Assembly (NCBI GenBank): GCA_022493055.1
Contig: CP092781.1
Span: 1,922,001-1,986,000 of the forward strand
DNA length: 64,000 nt
Reading direction: 5' to 3'
Origin: Staphylococcus roterodami
Lineage (GTDB): Bacteria; Bacillota; Bacilli; Staphylococcales; Staphylococcaceae
Shown here: piece by piece, positions 1 to 9,939 of the stretch
Numbering within the stretch: the first letter of the stretch is position 1
How the letters are laid out: each line of letters begins with the position of its first letter
Made by a program: the position numbers and the translations under genes
The notes under the pieces: generated by a model
Seen by the model: only the letters and a program-made list of their open reading frames with translations
Database searches by the model: none
What the model was told of the DNA's origin: nothing

Positions 1-1
1 A

Positions 2-865
2 AACGTTGTTAAACCACTATTAAAATACGCTTATGATCGTGGCATATATACTCAAATGAACTCAAACTTAACACTCCCACAAGATCGTTATCTAGATATC
101 GCTGAGTATATTGATGTTATGCACATTTCTCACAACTGGGGTACAACGGACGAATTTGCAAATGTCGGTTTTGGTGCTATGGAAAAACAACCCCCTTTAA
201 AAGCGAAATTGAAATTATATGAGCAAATGATTGACAATGCTCGTACATTATCAGAGCAAGGTATGTTTGTATCAGCTGAAACAATGCTTAATCAAAGTAC
301 ATTACCACATTTACAAAAAATACATCAGGAAGTCGTACACGATATGAAATGTAGTAGACATGAAATTCATCCTATGTATCCAGCCGATTTTGCTAGTCAA
401 CTAAATGTATTATCTCTATCTGAAATGAAAAAGACAATTCATGACATTTTAGATTTTAGGGATGAAAATGTATGGATGTTATTTGGAACTTTACCTGTTT
501 TTCCTTGTTTAAAAGATGATAATGATCAAATGCTTTTAACACGTTTAAGAAACGCTAAAAATGTAACAACTAGAAACGATCCAGATGGTCGCAGTCGTTT
601 AAATGTTAATGTATTTACTGGTAACGTTATAGTTACTGACTTTGGCGATGAAACAGGAACAATTTCAAATATTCAAAAAGACAAATTGACAGATGTATTT
701 GATAAATGGTTATCAACAGACCTTGCTAAATCATTAAATTGTCATTGTGCTGAATTTAGTTGCTTAGGTCCGAACGTTCTCGTTAAAAACATGTACTATC
801 CGAATATGGATTTTAAAGAAAATGAGCGCCATATGCATAAACAACCTCAAATTTTACAATTTTAA
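2..865 (+). CDS. YfkAB-like radical SAM protein, C-terminal part (5' end outside window)
   Basis: The frame is open from base 2 through the first internal ATG at 56, so this is the C-terminal part (about 287 residues) of a longer protein that begins before the window. Near the end it has C-H-C-A-E-F-S-C, matching the CxCxxxxC motif that gives the YfkAB radical SAM family its name. The radical SAM CxxxCxxC motif would lie in the missing N-terminal part. Known members are uncharacterised Firmicute proteins of about 370-380 residues; the substrate is unknown. The gene ends before a strong hairpin at 984-1081. Family assignment is from motif and recall, not from a search. Confidence 0.75.
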   Translation, partial: NVVKPLLKYAYDRGIYTQMNSNLTLPQDRYLDIAEYIDVMHISHNWGTTDEFANVGFGAMEKQPPLKAKLKLYEQMIDNARTLSEQGMFVSAETMLNQSTLPHLQKIHQEVVHDMKCSRHEIHPMYPADFASQLNVLSLSEMKKTIHDILDFRDENVWMLFGTLPVFPCLKDDNDQMLLTRLRNAKNVTTRNDPDGRSRLNVNVFTGNVIVTDFGDETGTISNIQKDKLTDVFDKWLSTDLAKSLNCHCAEFSCLGPNVLVKNMYYPNMDFKENERHMHKQPQILQF

Positions 866-983
866 ATACCATTAAGTTTAATATTGAGAGTTCATCTACA
901 TTGATATGACTTTATCCTTTCGATACAAATACTGCTTTAAATGGTCCGGTCCTCTTTCAAAAATGATTGTTGACCAAAATTAA

Positions 984-1081
984 AAAGACAGATTGTAGGA
1001 TTCTATGTACTGTATCCTAAAAAGTTAGATTTTTTAGTCCAACTTTTAGGTACGCATTATTATCCTTCACAATCTGTCTTT
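984..1081 (+). terminator. Nested double hairpin terminator
   Basis: The outer arms AAAGACAGATTGT (984-996) and ACAATCTGTCTTT (1069-1081) are perfectly complementary and are followed by T-rich sequence. Inside lies a second hairpin with arms around 1016-1029 and 1038-1050. It lies downstream of the YfkAB-like gene and in front of the convergent thioesterase gene, so it can serve as a bidirectional terminator. Confidence 0.7.
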
Positions 1082-1161
1082 ATTTATTAATCTTTAATAT
1101 GTTGTACTTTAGCTAAATATTCAATCGTTTGTTTACTTTCAATGCGACGTGCTTTTCTTCT

Positions 1162-1617
1162 TTAAACACGTTGTGGTGCTGTATCGTAAAACCATTTTTC
1201 AACATCATCTTCTGGATAAACACCAGGCACATGTTGTGGTTTGCCATCGTCATCCAACGCAACGAAAGTTAAGAAACTTAATGCTGCTAAGTCATGTTTG
1301 TTGTTAAATACATCATCTATTCTAATTTGTACAACAACTTCCATTGAGCTTGTTCCAGCATATGAAACCATTGCTACATACTGTAATATATCCCCTGTTT
1401 TAATCGGTTTTAAGAAATCTACAGAATCTGTTGAAGCAGTTACCACTTGAGCACCTGCATGTTTCATAGCTGTAATCGCAGCAATTTCATCAATATTAGC
1501 CATTAAAGTTCCACCAAACATAGTATGATGATGGTTTGTATCTTGAGGAAAAACTTGTCTATTTTTATAACATTTTGATTCAGACATAGATTTCATCGGT
1601 CTGTCCTGATTTGTCAT
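1162..1617 (-). CDS. Hotdog-fold acyl-CoA thioesterase, shortened by a stop codon
   Basis: A 151-residue hotdog-fold thioesterase of the YkhA/YciA type, which hydrolyses acyl-CoA in the cytoplasm. The conserved N-terminal stretch N-H-H-H-T-M-F-G-G-T-L-M-A-N-I-D-E and the D-F-L-K-P segment support the family. GGGAGA upstream of the ATG at 1617 sets the start. The stop TAA at 1162-1164 is followed in the same frame by 24 more sense codons (RRKARRIESK... to HIKD) and a second stop at 1087-1089. I recall the S. aureus orthologue running to about 176 residues with Glu at this position, so a GAA to TAA change is likely. The catalytic core is intact; the lost tail is basic. Confidence 0.85.
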   Translation of the reverse strand: MTNQDRPMKSMSESKCYKNRQVFPQDTNHHHTMFGGTLMANIDEIAAITAMKHAGAQVVTASTDSVDFLKPIKTGDILQYVAMVSYAGTSSMEVVVQIRIDDVFNNKHDLAALSFLTFVALDDDGKPQHVPGVYPEDDVEKWFYDTAPQRV

Positions 1618-1708
1618 AATTTAATCTCCCAATCTTTACTGTGATTACGTATTACATTTTTAAATCATCGCTAGTTTCACCAATACAAAACTTTAAATTA
1701 TCATTTAT

Positions 1709-2965
1709 TTAGAACGTTGGCGCCCAATTTCCATTTTCAAATACAAGTTCTTCCGTACCATCTTCCAAAATACCATAAATAGTTAAATCACTGCTGCCAA
1801 TCATGAAGTCAACATGTACATTTGAATCATTCAATCCACATGCTACCTTTTCTTCTACTGACATTTCTGTACCACCTTCAACATTAAAGGCATACGCTGA
1901 ACCAATTGCTAAGTGGCATGATGCATTTTCATCAAACAATGTATTATAGAAAATTGTATTGCGGTTTGAAATTGGTGAATCATCAGGTACTAATGCTACC
2001 TCACCTAATCTTCTTGAACCTTCGTCGGTATTAATTAAATCTTTAAGTACCGCCTCACCTTGTTCAGCTGAGAAGTCAGTAATTACTCCATCTTTAAAGT
2101 ACAATTTAAAACCATCTATAATGGTACCGTTATAACTTAGTGGTAATTTATTTGTAACGTATCCATCTACTTTATTTCTATCTGGTGCTGTAAAGACTTC
2201 TTCTGTAGGAATATTAGCAATAAATGCTTGTTCATTGCCATTTACATAACTTGTTGCATCTTCCCAAATATGATTTTTAACTAGACCTACTGTTAAATCT
2301 GTACCTTCAGACACATAACGTAGCGCTTGATATTTTTTTTGTTGTAATTTTTTAGAATACACACTTAAGTTCGCAATATGTTGGCGCCAATTTTCTACTG
2401 GATCATTACCATCTATTCGTACAATTTCAAATACTTCATCTATGAACTTAGCATATGCTTCTTCAATAGGTAACTCAGGGTACACACGCTTAGCCCAAGC
2501 TTTAGAAGGGAATGCTGCAACTACCCATGCGAATTGATTCTTTTGAACGCGTTCCATATATCCTTTAAATGCACGTGAATTTTGCTGTTGGAATGATTGC
2601 AATTTTTTACTGTCAATTCCATTCATTAAATCAGGGTCTTCACTAATTAATGCTAAATTCGCAGCACCACGTTTTACATAATCCATTCTTTCTTCAACGT
2701 CGTACGATTTAATAGCATTATCTGCAAAAAATTCTATTGGTTCATATTCAAATTTCAAACGATTTAACGTTGGATCACTATATGCAACGCGTACATCTGA
2801 TGCACCACATTTATAAGCTTCTTCAACAATTAAATGTGTTAATTCTAATGTTTCAACTGAAGCTCTTATGAAAACAGGTTGTTTCGGTTGAACATTCATA
2901 CCTACTTTCACTAATAATTCAGCATATTGTTGTAACTTTTGTTTATAATCTTTCAATTCACTCAC
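1709..2965 (-). CDS. ampS: M29-family metallo-aminopeptidase
   Basis: About 415 residues, the usual length of AmpS/PepS/aminopeptidase T, cytoplasmic peptidases that remove N-terminal residues using two divalent metals. Segments typical of M29 include [16 protein letters not shown] and the C-terminal H-V-D-F-M-I-G. The start is uncertain: AGGAG sits only 3 nt before the GTG at 2965 but 8 nt before the TTG at 2956, so the TTG may be the real start. It ends in ...NWAPTF. The DUF1128 gene lies immediately upstream with no room for a promoter, suggesting co-transcription. Confidence 0.9.
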   Translation of the reverse strand: MSELKDYKQKLQQYAELLVKVGMNVQPKQPVFIRASVETLELTHLIVEEAYKCGASDVRVAYSDPTLNRLKFEYEPIEFFADNAIKSYDVEERMDYVKRGAANLALISEDPDLMNGIDSKKLQSFQQQNSRAFKGYMERVQKNQFAWVVAAFPSKAWAKRVYPELPIEEAYAKFIDEVFEIVRIDGNDPVENWRQHIANLSVYSKKLQQKKYQALRYVSEGTDLTVGLVKNHIWEDATSYVNGNEQAFIANIPTEEVFTAPDRNKVDGYVTNKLPLSYNGTIIDGFKLYFKDGVITDFSAEQGEAVLKDLINTDEGSRRLGEVALVPDDSPISNRNTIFYNTLFDENASCHLAIGSAYAFNVEGGTEMSVEEKVACGLNDSNVHVDFMIGSSDLTIYGILEDGTEELVFENGNWAPTF

Positions 2966-2967
2966 TC

Positions 2968-3168
2968 CTAGTCATGTCGCAATTGCCCTAAAGCATCAGC
3001 GATAGCTGTCACTTCACTCGGCGATAGTCTATCTCTTGATTGAACAAAATCATATATTTCAGTTAGTTCTTCTTCGTTGGCATTTTTATATTTATCAGGA
3101 TCTAACAACCCTTGATTAACAATATTTAATTTCTCTCTAATAGCTAATACTTTCTCTTCATTTGTCAT
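2968..3168 (-). CDS. DUF1128 / UPF0435 family small protein
   Basis: A 66-residue protein of unknown function in the DUF1128 (UPF0435) family found across Firmicutes. It is acidic and helical, with S-P-S-E-V near the C-terminal end, and has no membrane segment. I chose the ATG at 3168, but an in-frame GTG at 3183 overlaps the AGAGGTG motif and would add five residues. It stops 2 nt before the aminopeptidase start and probably forms a two-gene unit with it. Confidence 0.8.
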   Translation of the reverse strand: MTNEEKVLAIREKLNIVNQGLLDPDKYKNANEEELTEIYDFVQSRDRLSPSEVTAIADALGQLRHD

Positions 3169-3314
3169 AGCCTTATAGTTCACCTCTAATTATAGTTATG
3201 TTATCAAAGTATCACAATTTAATAAACTTTAATAGAAATTTATATAATCTGCTTCCTTATTGTTTAAAGTCGCTTTAAAATGGGGATATAACTACATAGT
3301 TTGGAGGAATTATA

Positions 3315-3779
3315 ATGGTAGATGTAGCATTTGTCTGTCTTGGCAACATATGTCGTTCTCCAATGGCAGAAGCAATCATGCGACAAAGACTTAAAGACAG
3401 AAATATTAATGAAATTAAAGTATACTCTAGAGGTACGGGAGATTGGAACTTAGGTGAACCACCTCACAAAGGTACACAAAAGATTCTTAACAAACACAAT
3501 ATTCCTTTCGATGGCATGATTAGTGAATTATTTGAGGCAACAGATGATTTTGATTACATTATTGCAATGGATCAAAGCAATGTTGATAACATTAAATCTA
3601 TCAATCCTAATCTTAAGGGCCAATTGTTCAAACTGTTAGAATTTAGTAATATGGAAGAGAGTGATGTGCCAGATCCATACTACACTAATAATTTTGAAGG
3701 TGTATACGACATGGTATTATCATCTTGTGATAATTTAATAGATTACATCGTAAAAGATGCAAATTTGAAAGAGGGGTAG
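3315..3779 (+). CDS. ptpA: Low-molecular-weight protein-tyrosine phosphatase PtpA
   Basis: 154 residues, the standard length of LMW-PTPs. The N-terminal P-loop C-L-G-N-I-C-R-S supplies the nucleophilic Cys and the phosphate-binding Arg. The general-acid motif D-P-Y-Y lies near residue 120. In S. aureus PtpA dephosphorylates phosphotyrosine proteins and is reported to be secreted during infection although it lacks a signal peptide; none is visible here. GGAGG precedes the ATG at 3315. The next gene starts 6 nt downstream, suggesting one transcript. Confidence 0.95.
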   Translation: MVDVAFVCLGNICRSPMAEAIMRQRLKDRNINEIKVYSRGTGDWNLGEPPHKGTQKILNKHNIPFDGMISELFEATDDFDYIIAMDQSNVDNIKSINPNLKGQLFKLLEFSNMEESDVPDPYYTNNFEGVYDMVLSSCDNLIDYIVKDANLKEG

Positions 3780-3785
3780 TTTTTA

Positions 3786-4061
3786 ATGGAAAATAAATTT
3801 GTTCCTGGTATTTTAATTGGTGCCGTTATTGGTGGCGCAATCACTTTAGCTGATAAATCTACACGTCAAGCTTTAATTCAATCAGTTAAAGACGCTAAAA
3901 ATGGTAACCGTACTCGCAAGCCTTCTAAAGTCAGCAAGATTAAAGACGAAGTTTTATACTGGAAAGATGTTGTGGAAGAAATTCGTCGTAATAACCCTGA
4001 ATTAGAACGTTCTTTAAAAGATGCAAAAGAAACATTTGTTAATAGAAAAAATCAACGTTAA
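3786..4061 (+). CDS. Small YtxH-like membrane-anchored protein
   Basis: 91 residues with a short glycine-rich hydrophobic N-terminal segment (G-I-L-I-G-A-V-I-G-G-A-I, residues 9-20) followed by a charged, mostly helical tail. This is the layout of YtxH/DUF948-type envelope proteins. No catalytic motif is visible and the function is unknown. GAGGGG inside the end of ptpA provides the ribosome binding site, so it is probably translated from the ptpA mRNA. A complex hairpin follows at 4082-4181. Confidence 0.75.
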   Translation: MENKFVPGILIGAVIGGAITLADKSTRQALIQSVKDAKNGNRTRKPSKVSKIKDEVLYWKDVVEEIRRNNPELERSLKDAKETFVNRKNQR

Positions 4062-4081
4062 TGTCAGTTTAATAATTAATT

Positions 4082-4181
4082 AAAGGTAATACTATACAAT
4101 GTATTATATCCCTTTCAAATATATCACTTAATAAAGTGATATATTTGATTGGCTTTATTACATTGCATGGGTATTGCCTTT
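4082..4181 (+). terminator. Nested double hairpin, likely terminator
   Basis: The outer imperfect stem pairs AAAGGTAATACTATACAATG (from 4082) with CATTGCATGGGTATTGCCTTT (to 4181). A perfect 14-bp inner stem pairs CAAATATATCACTT (4116-4129) with AAGTGATATATTTG (4134-4147). TGTTTTATTTT follows. It lies after the ptpA unit and is the best candidate for its terminator. The layout resembles the hairpin at 984-1081. Confidence 0.6.
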
Positions 4182-4340
4182 GTTTTATTTTACAGTCAAA
4201 AAGTCTTTGGAAAATTTAAAGCAATTAATTTTTATAATATTATCATTTTCGAACCATATTATTGTTTATTTTTTTTATAATTGGATAAATACTAATAGCT
4301 ACTTTTACAACAATACATAGAGAAAGGTTAAGGAGTGCGT

Positions 4341-5564
4341 ATGTCGAAAAAGGATCACTCTTCTTCAAAGTATTTGAATTCAATCAAAAAACAAGAAGAA
4401 GAAACTAATACAAACAAGAGTAAGAAAAAAAATTCAAAAATTGATGTTGATCGTACATATATTGAACCTCAACAATTTCAATCTAAAAAACCAAAGAAAG
4501 ATGACCAAGTCTTTTTCTTATCAAGGCTAAATAAACCAGCCAAATATAAGAAAGACTCTAATTTCTTGTCATATCTCATCTATCGCATTGGAAAAGATGA
4601 TGCATCTGGACTGGCAGCACAAATGACTTATCATTTCGTTCTCGCTATGTTTCCGATGTTAATTTTTCTTTTAACATTATTACCATTCTTTAATATTAGC
4701 CAAAGTCAAATTACAAATATGTTAAGTAACGCACCTGCTGACACGTCAACTTTAATTAAAAGTGTTATTGGAGATATAACCCAAAACTCCAGTGGTAGCC
4801 TATTGTCAATTGGTTTGATTTTAGCAATCTGGTCAGCTTCAAATGGTATGACTGCAATTATGAATTCATTTAATGTCGCTTATGACGTTGAAGACAGCCG
4901 TAATGGTATTATTCTAAAACTTTTGAGTGTCGTTTTCACTATTGTTATGGGGATTGTATTTGTTGTCGCCCTTGCCTTACCAACACTTGGTTCAGTCATT
5001 AGCCACTTTTTATTCGGCCCATTAGGTTTCGATGAACAAGTTAAATGGGTATTCAATTTAATTCGAATTGTATTACCTATTATTATTATTTTCATCGTAT
5101 TTATTGTTCTTTATTCTGTTGCGCCGAATGTTAAGACTAAAATCAGATCTGTTTTACCAGGTGCTATATTCACTTCAATTATATGGTTAGTCGGATCATT
5201 TGGATTTGGATGGTACATTTCAAACTTCGCTAACTATTCTAAAACATATGGTAGTATTGCCGGTATCATCATTTTATTAGTTTGGTTATATATAACTAGC
5301 TTTATTATTATCGTAGGTGCTGAAATCAATGCGATAATTCATCAGCGTAATGTTATTAAAGGTAAGACACCTGAAGAAGCAGCTTTGGAGCATGATGATA
5401 ATAATAAAAACCACTATAATGAAAATACAAGATATGAATATGATGAAGAGACTAACACTCCAAATCAAAAAACATATCATGTTGATGAACATCCTGAAGA
5501 TACCTATCCAGAAGATAATAAAAATTTAAAAGATAAAATTGTAGACAAATTAAAAAAAGACTAA
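4341..5564 (+). CDS. YihY/BrkB (UPF0761) family membrane protein
   Basis: About 407 residues. A Lys/Ser-rich cytoplasmic N-terminus (to about residue 80) is followed by roughly six membrane segments between residues 95 and 345, then a highly charged Asp/Glu/Lys/His-rich tail. The core motif S-G-L-A-A-Q-M-T-Y-H-F marks the YihY/virulence-factor-BrkB family, whose biochemical role is unresolved (older annotation as RNase BN is not supported). AAGGAG precedes GTGCGTATG; I take the ATG at 4341. It appears monocistronic, bounded by a bidirectional terminator at 5576-5620. Confidence 0.88.
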   Translation: MSKKDHSSSKYLNSIKKQEEETNTNKSKKKNSKIDVDRTYIEPQQFQSKKPKKDDQVFFLSRLNKPAKYKKDSNFLSYLIYRIGKDDASGLAAQMTYHFVLAMFPMLIFLLTLLPFFNISQSQITNMLSNAPADTSTLIKSVIGDITQNSSGSLLSIGLILAIWSASNGMTAIMNSFNVAYDVEDSRNGIILKLLSVVFTIVMGIVFVVALALPTLGSVISHFLFGPLGFDEQVKWVFNLIRIVLPIIIIFIVFIVLYSVAPNVKTKIRSVLPGAIFTSIIWLVGSFGFGWYISNFANYSKTYGSIAGIIILLVWLYITSFIIIVGAEINAIIHQRNVIKGKTPEEAALEHDDNNKNHYNENTRYEYDEETNTPNQKTYHVDEHPEDTYPEDNKNLKDKIVDKLKKD

Positions 5565-5575
5565 GCAACTACAAT

Positions 5576-5620
5576 AAAAACAGAGGTTTTCGCGATAAAT
5601 AACGAAAACCTCTGTTTTTT
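5576..5620. terminator. Bidirectional rho-independent terminator
   Basis: A perfect 17-bp stem (AAAAACAGAGGTTTTCG with CGAAAACCTCTGTTTTT) around a short loop, with a T run on either strand. It separates the YihY-like gene on the plus strand from vraR on the minus strand. Confidence 0.9.
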
Positions 5621-5680
5621 AATTTTATGTACCGTTCGAAGCATTTAGCAATAATTACACATAAATTAATTTAATATAAA

Positions 5681-6310
5681 CTATTGAATTAAATTATGTT
5701 GGAATGCATAAATAACGGCTTGTGTTCTATCTTGTACTTCTAACTTACTTAAAATGTTACTTACATGTGTCTTTACTGTTTTAATTGTAATGTGTGATGC
5801 ACTAGCTATTTCTTGATTAGAATAACCTTTGGCAATTAATAATAATATTTCCATTTCACGTTCTGTTAACATTTCATATAGTTCAGCACGTTTTTTCATA
5901 CGATTACGCATTTTTACTAATACTTCTGGTTCAAATACAGATTCACCTTTAGATGTTTTACGAACTGCATCAGCAATATCTTTTGCACTCGTTGTTTTTA
6001 AAATATAGCTATCAACACCTGCATCTAGGGCGCGATATACCTCTTTATCTTCAATAAAACTTGTTAACATTAATACTTTAATTTGTGGTAAATCTTTTTT
6101 AATTTGAGTAGTCGCTTCTACACCATCCATATCATCCATAAGCAAATCCATTAAAATCAAATCCGGTTTTAACTCATGGGCTTTAGCGATTGCTTCTTTA
6201 CCTGAAGCACCTTCTCCTACTACTTCAATATCACTTTGCGTTGATAGATAACTTGAAATTCCTATACGTACCATTTCATGATCATCCACAAACAATACTT
6301 TAATCGTCAT
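5681..6310 (-). CDS. vraR: Response regulator VraR
   Basis: 209 residues: a receiver domain (residues 1-120, phosphoacceptor Asp in L-I-L-M-D-L-L-M-D) and a LuxR/NarL-type helix-turn-helix (about 145-205, [15 protein letters not shown]). VraR is phosphorylated by VraS and activates the S. aureus cell-wall-stress regulon after exposure to beta-lactams, glycopeptides or daptomycin. It is the last gene of vraU-vraT-vraS-vraR, and its start overlaps the end of vraS by 11 nt, indicating translational coupling. Confidence 0.97.
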   Translation of the reverse strand: MTIKVLFVDDHEMVRIGISSYLSTQSDIEVVGEGASGKEAIAKAHELKPDLILMDLLMDDMDGVEATTQIKKDLPQIKVLMLTSFIEDKEVYRALDAGVDSYILKTTSAKDIADAVRKTSKGESVFEPEVLVKMRNRMKKRAELYEMLTEREMEILLLIAKGYSNQEIASASHITIKTVKTHVSNILSKLEVQDRTQAVIYAFQHNLIQ

Positions 6311-7343
6311 ACGAATCCTCCTTATTTAGAGGTGCTTTCACCTCAATACGTGTACCTGAATCTGGTAGTGATACAATATGGAACGTTGCACCAATTTCCA
6401 AAGCTCTTTCACGCATATTTTTAAGTCCATAGCTTTGTTCTAATTTTTCATCTACATTAAAACCTTTACCATTATCTTGTATCCTTAACAATAAATAATC
6501 ATCTTTATTAAATAATTCTACAGTTACTTTCGTACCATTTGAATGTCTCAAAGTGTTAGATATTGCTTCTTGCGTAATTCTAAATAAATGATCCTCAATA
6601 CCTTTTGGAACTTTAAAATCTTGTATTTCATGCACAACTTTCATTGGTACTTTCTTTTGTAAATCAATAACTAAATCTTTAATACCTTCACCTAATGACT
6701 TATCTTTCAAGCCGAGTGGTCTTAAGTGTAGCAGTAACGCACGCATTTCTAACTGCGAATCTTGAACCATTTTCTCTAAAATAGGTATTTGTTGATCTAA
6801 GGGTGGTTCTAATTTCGTTTCTTTAATTGCAGATAACATCATACTTGCCGCAAAAAGCTGTTGACTAACAGAGTCATGTAATTCTCTTGCTAAACGTTGT
6901 CTCTCATCTTCGATAATCTTTTTAACTTTAACATCATTAATGTTGTAATTTTCATTTGTTAAATTTTGCGTTTTGAGTCTTAATTTATGCAATTCTTGAT
7001 TTAAAGGTACTAACGTATGATATAAATCTAATGTTTCACTATATATTTCTATATTTTGATCATTGATACCTACTGTCTCACCTTCCATTGAACGCTCAAT
7101 TTGCGTCTTAATCCAATCATTTTGTTGATTGATTTTGTAGGCAATCACTGATCCAACAATGATGCACAGTAAAATTATAATGAGATTTAAAAATAAAAAG
7201 ACTGGTATCCCAAATATTTGTGTATAAAACATACCTTGAAAATAAATGATATTGACAAAAACTTTATCTATAAAAAGAAATGCTGCCAGCATGCTGTATA
7301 CTAAGATGAGCATAGAACCAATTGTTCGAATATAATGGTTCAT
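6300..7343 (-). CDS. vraS: Sensor histidine kinase VraS
   Basis: 347 residues. Two N-terminal membrane helices (about 10-30 and 42-65) with a very short external loop make this an intramembrane-sensing kinase. The HisKA_3 dimerisation domain carries the phospho-His in [11 protein letters not shown] (near residue 156). The C-terminal HATPase domain has D-N-G-K-G-F. VraS phosphorylates VraR on cell-wall damage. The gene overlaps vraT by 4 nt and vraR by 11 nt. Confidence 0.97.
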   Translation of the reverse strand: MNHYIRTIGSMLILVYSMLAAFLFIDKVFVNIIYFQGMFYTQIFGIPVFLFLNLIIILLCIIVGSVIAYKINQQNDWIKTQIERSMEGETVGINDQNIEIYSETLDLYHTLVPLNQELHKLRLKTQNLTNENYNINDVKVKKIIEDERQRLARELHDSVSQQLFAASMMLSAIKETKLEPPLDQQIPILEKMVQDSQLEMRALLLHLRPLGLKDKSLGEGIKDLVIDLQKKVPMKVVHEIQDFKVPKGIEDHLFRITQEAISNTLRHSNGTKVTVELFNKDDYLLLRIQDNGKGFNVDEKLEQSYGLKNMRERALEIGATFHIVSLPDSGTRIEVKAPLNKEDSYDD

Positions 7344-8041
7344 CGATAAATCACCTCTACGTCTCCAATAAACGTTGATACGTAGATATTAACTGTATAA
7401 TTATCTGGTTTAACCATTTCTTCAATATGAATATTATTATTTTCAACTTTATATGACTTTTCATTTACATAAGTACTGCCATAAAAAGCCGCGACATGTA
7501 AGTTAATATTATAATTAATTGGTAAAATAACTTGTACTTTACCCAAAATATGTCTAACAACAATAGTATTATTTTCTTTAATATTGGCTGCTTTAGTTAA
7601 ATCGATATGCAAATCACCAATACCATGTTGTATTTGTACATCTTCCCATTTATAAACATATACCGGTGTATGTTGTTCCCCAAACCATTTTTGTTTGATA
7701 AATGAAGGTGATGTTACGTCCTCATCAGTTGCAATCACTTTTTTAGGTTTAAATTTGTGTATCAAGTAACGTACGATAAGTAATAGTAAAAATACGAATA
7801 AGATAATAATCGTATATTTATTAGATAGTAGCGTGAAGGCAATTAATAATGCCCCTATCCAAAAAGCCAAAAGTCCTCTTATTTTATGAAAATAAAGATA
7901 ACCTACATACACTAATACAGATCCCAATAAAAGAACGAGTAAGAATCCGATTTTTTCAAAAAATATGTAATAAAAATTGGCAATAATCATTAATGCAGTA
8001 AAAATGATCAACATTTGAGTTGATATATATTTGTGTGTCAT
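7340..8041 (-). CDS. vraT: LiaF-like accessory protein VraT (YvqF)
   Basis: 233 residues: four to five hydrophobic segments in the N-terminal 95 residues and a C-terminal beta-rich domain of the LiaF/YvqF family. VraT forms a three-component system with VraS and VraR and is needed for full response to beta-lactams in MRSA. AAAGGCGG lies 6 nt before the ATG. Coupled to vraS by an ATGA overlap. Confidence 0.95.
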   Translation of the reverse strand: MTHKYISTQMLIIFTALMIIANFYYIFFEKIGFLLVLLLGSVLVYVGYLYFHKIRGLLAFWIGALLIAFTLLSNKYTIIILFVFLLLLIVRYLIHKFKPKKVIATDEDVTSPSFIKQKWFGEQHTPVYVYKWEDVQIQHGIGDLHIDLTKAANIKENNTIVVRHILGKVQVILPINYNINLHVAAFYGSTYVNEKSYKVENNNIHIEEMVKPDNYTVNIYVSTFIGDVEVIYR

Positions 8042-8055
8042 GTTTCGCCGCCTTT

Positions 8056-8442
8056 CTATGCCACAGCGTTCATATAATTGATTAGATACGATGTTTTTTC
8101 AGTTGTTAATTTTTCAGTTGAAGCTTGTTGAATTTGCATTTCAATTTGTGCATAATATGCTTCGACTTTATTTAACTCAGATTTAATATTTTCAATTTCT
8201 TGATTATTAATTTCTCTAGCACATTGAATGTGAAATGTTTCTGTGATATCAACATATTTATTTTCTAATGTTAGCATTAGACTGTCAATCATCTTGCTGA
8301 GCTGTTCTTTTTTAGCTTTTAAATAATGCATATAATCATCTAAATTTTTTATTTTCTCGTCAAGCATTAAAAGATAATGCTTAATATTATTTCTTACGAC
8401 TTCTTTTAAAAATTGTTCGATATAACGGTCAACATAGTTCAT
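8056..8442 (-). CDS. vraU: VraU, first gene of the vraSR operon
   Basis: A 128-residue, mostly helical, charged protein without membrane segments or recognisable catalytic motifs, known only as the leading gene of the vra operon. Two adjacent ATGs exist; AAAGG is 8 nt before the second, so I start at 8442. The preceding 140 bp (8452-8590) must hold the VraR-dependent operon promoter. It contains a palindromic ACTAGT at 8526-8531, but I cannot assign VraR sites with confidence. Confidence 0.9.
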   Translation of the reverse strand: MNYVDRYIEQFLKEVVRNNIKHYLLMLDEKIKNLDDYMHYLKAKKEQLSKMIDSLMLTLENKYVDITETFHIQCAREINNQEIENIKSELNKVEAYYAQIEMQIQQASTEKLTTEKTSYLINYMNAVA

Positions 8443-8590
8443 CATTATCACCTTTTATAATAAGTATTTAAATATCTAATGCGCTATGTTTTTTCTTCGA
8501 TCTTGCTAATATTTATGCTAATTAAACTAGTTTATTGCAAAATATCTTTTATTAATGACGCATTAATTGTGTTCTTCATTATTATAAAAC

Positions 8591-8624
8591 AGTTCCGAAA
8601 CCAATATGAATAGGCTCCGGAACT
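8591..8624 (-). terminator. Terminator after map
   Basis: Read on the minus strand, AGTTCCGGAGCC pairs with GGTTTCGGAACT and is followed by GTTTTATAAT. It lies 39 nt past the map stop codon and separates map from the vra operon promoter. Confidence 0.7.
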
Positions 8625-8662
8625 AAATGGTGTTCATACTTTAGTCTTAGTATGTGATTTTT

Positions 8663-9493
<831 letters not shown>

Positions 9494-9568
9494 TTATTGT
9501 ATTTTGGAAAAGCAGTGAGACAGAAATTATAAAGAACCACTAATGATTTATTATGTAGAGGTTCTTGG

Positions 9569-9830
9569 GAGTAGGACAGAAATGATATTTTCACAAAATT
9601 TATTTCGTCGTTTACCCCAACTTGCACATTAATGTAAGCTAACTTTCGGTCAGCTTCTGTGTTGGGGCCCCGCCCCAACTTGCATTGCCTGTAGAATTTC
9701 TTTTCGAAATTCTCTGTGTTGGGGCCCCGCCAACTTGCATTGCCTGTAGAATTTCTTTTCGAAATTCTCTGTGTTGGGCCCCGCCAACTTGCATTATCTG
9801 TTGAAATTGGGATTCCAATTTCTCTATCTA
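9569..9830. repeat. STAR-like GC-rich repeat cluster
   Basis: Three copies of the STAR-type core (TCTGTGTTGGGGCCCCGCC) occur at 9656-9674, 9713-9731 and 9768-9785; the last has one G fewer. The second and third sit in a near-identical tandem unit of about 56 bp beginning CAACTTGCATTGCC and containing the hairpin GAATTTC-TTTTC-GAAATTC. The left part (9575-9598) carries a 24-bp sequence found again at 60441-60464. STAR elements are dispersed intergenic repeats in S. aureus of unknown function. An open frame through the repeat (9490-9846) is not a gene. Confidence 0.8.
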
Positions 9831-9939
9831 AATAAATTATGACCATGTCTAATATTTTAAATATATTGTCTTTTCCAATGTACGATACTTTATATTATAA
9901 AGTGCTCGTTTAGATTTTACGATGATTAGAGGTTAAAAA

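Noticed and set aside
8526..8531. ACTAGT upstream of vraU as a VraR box
   Set aside because: A 6-bp palindrome in AT-rich sequence is too weak, and the spacing known to me for VraR sites is not clearly met.
9656..9785. Possible CRISPR array
   Set aside because: The tandem unit is imperfect, has only two to three copies, no unique spacers of equal length and no cas genes; it matches STAR-type repeats.
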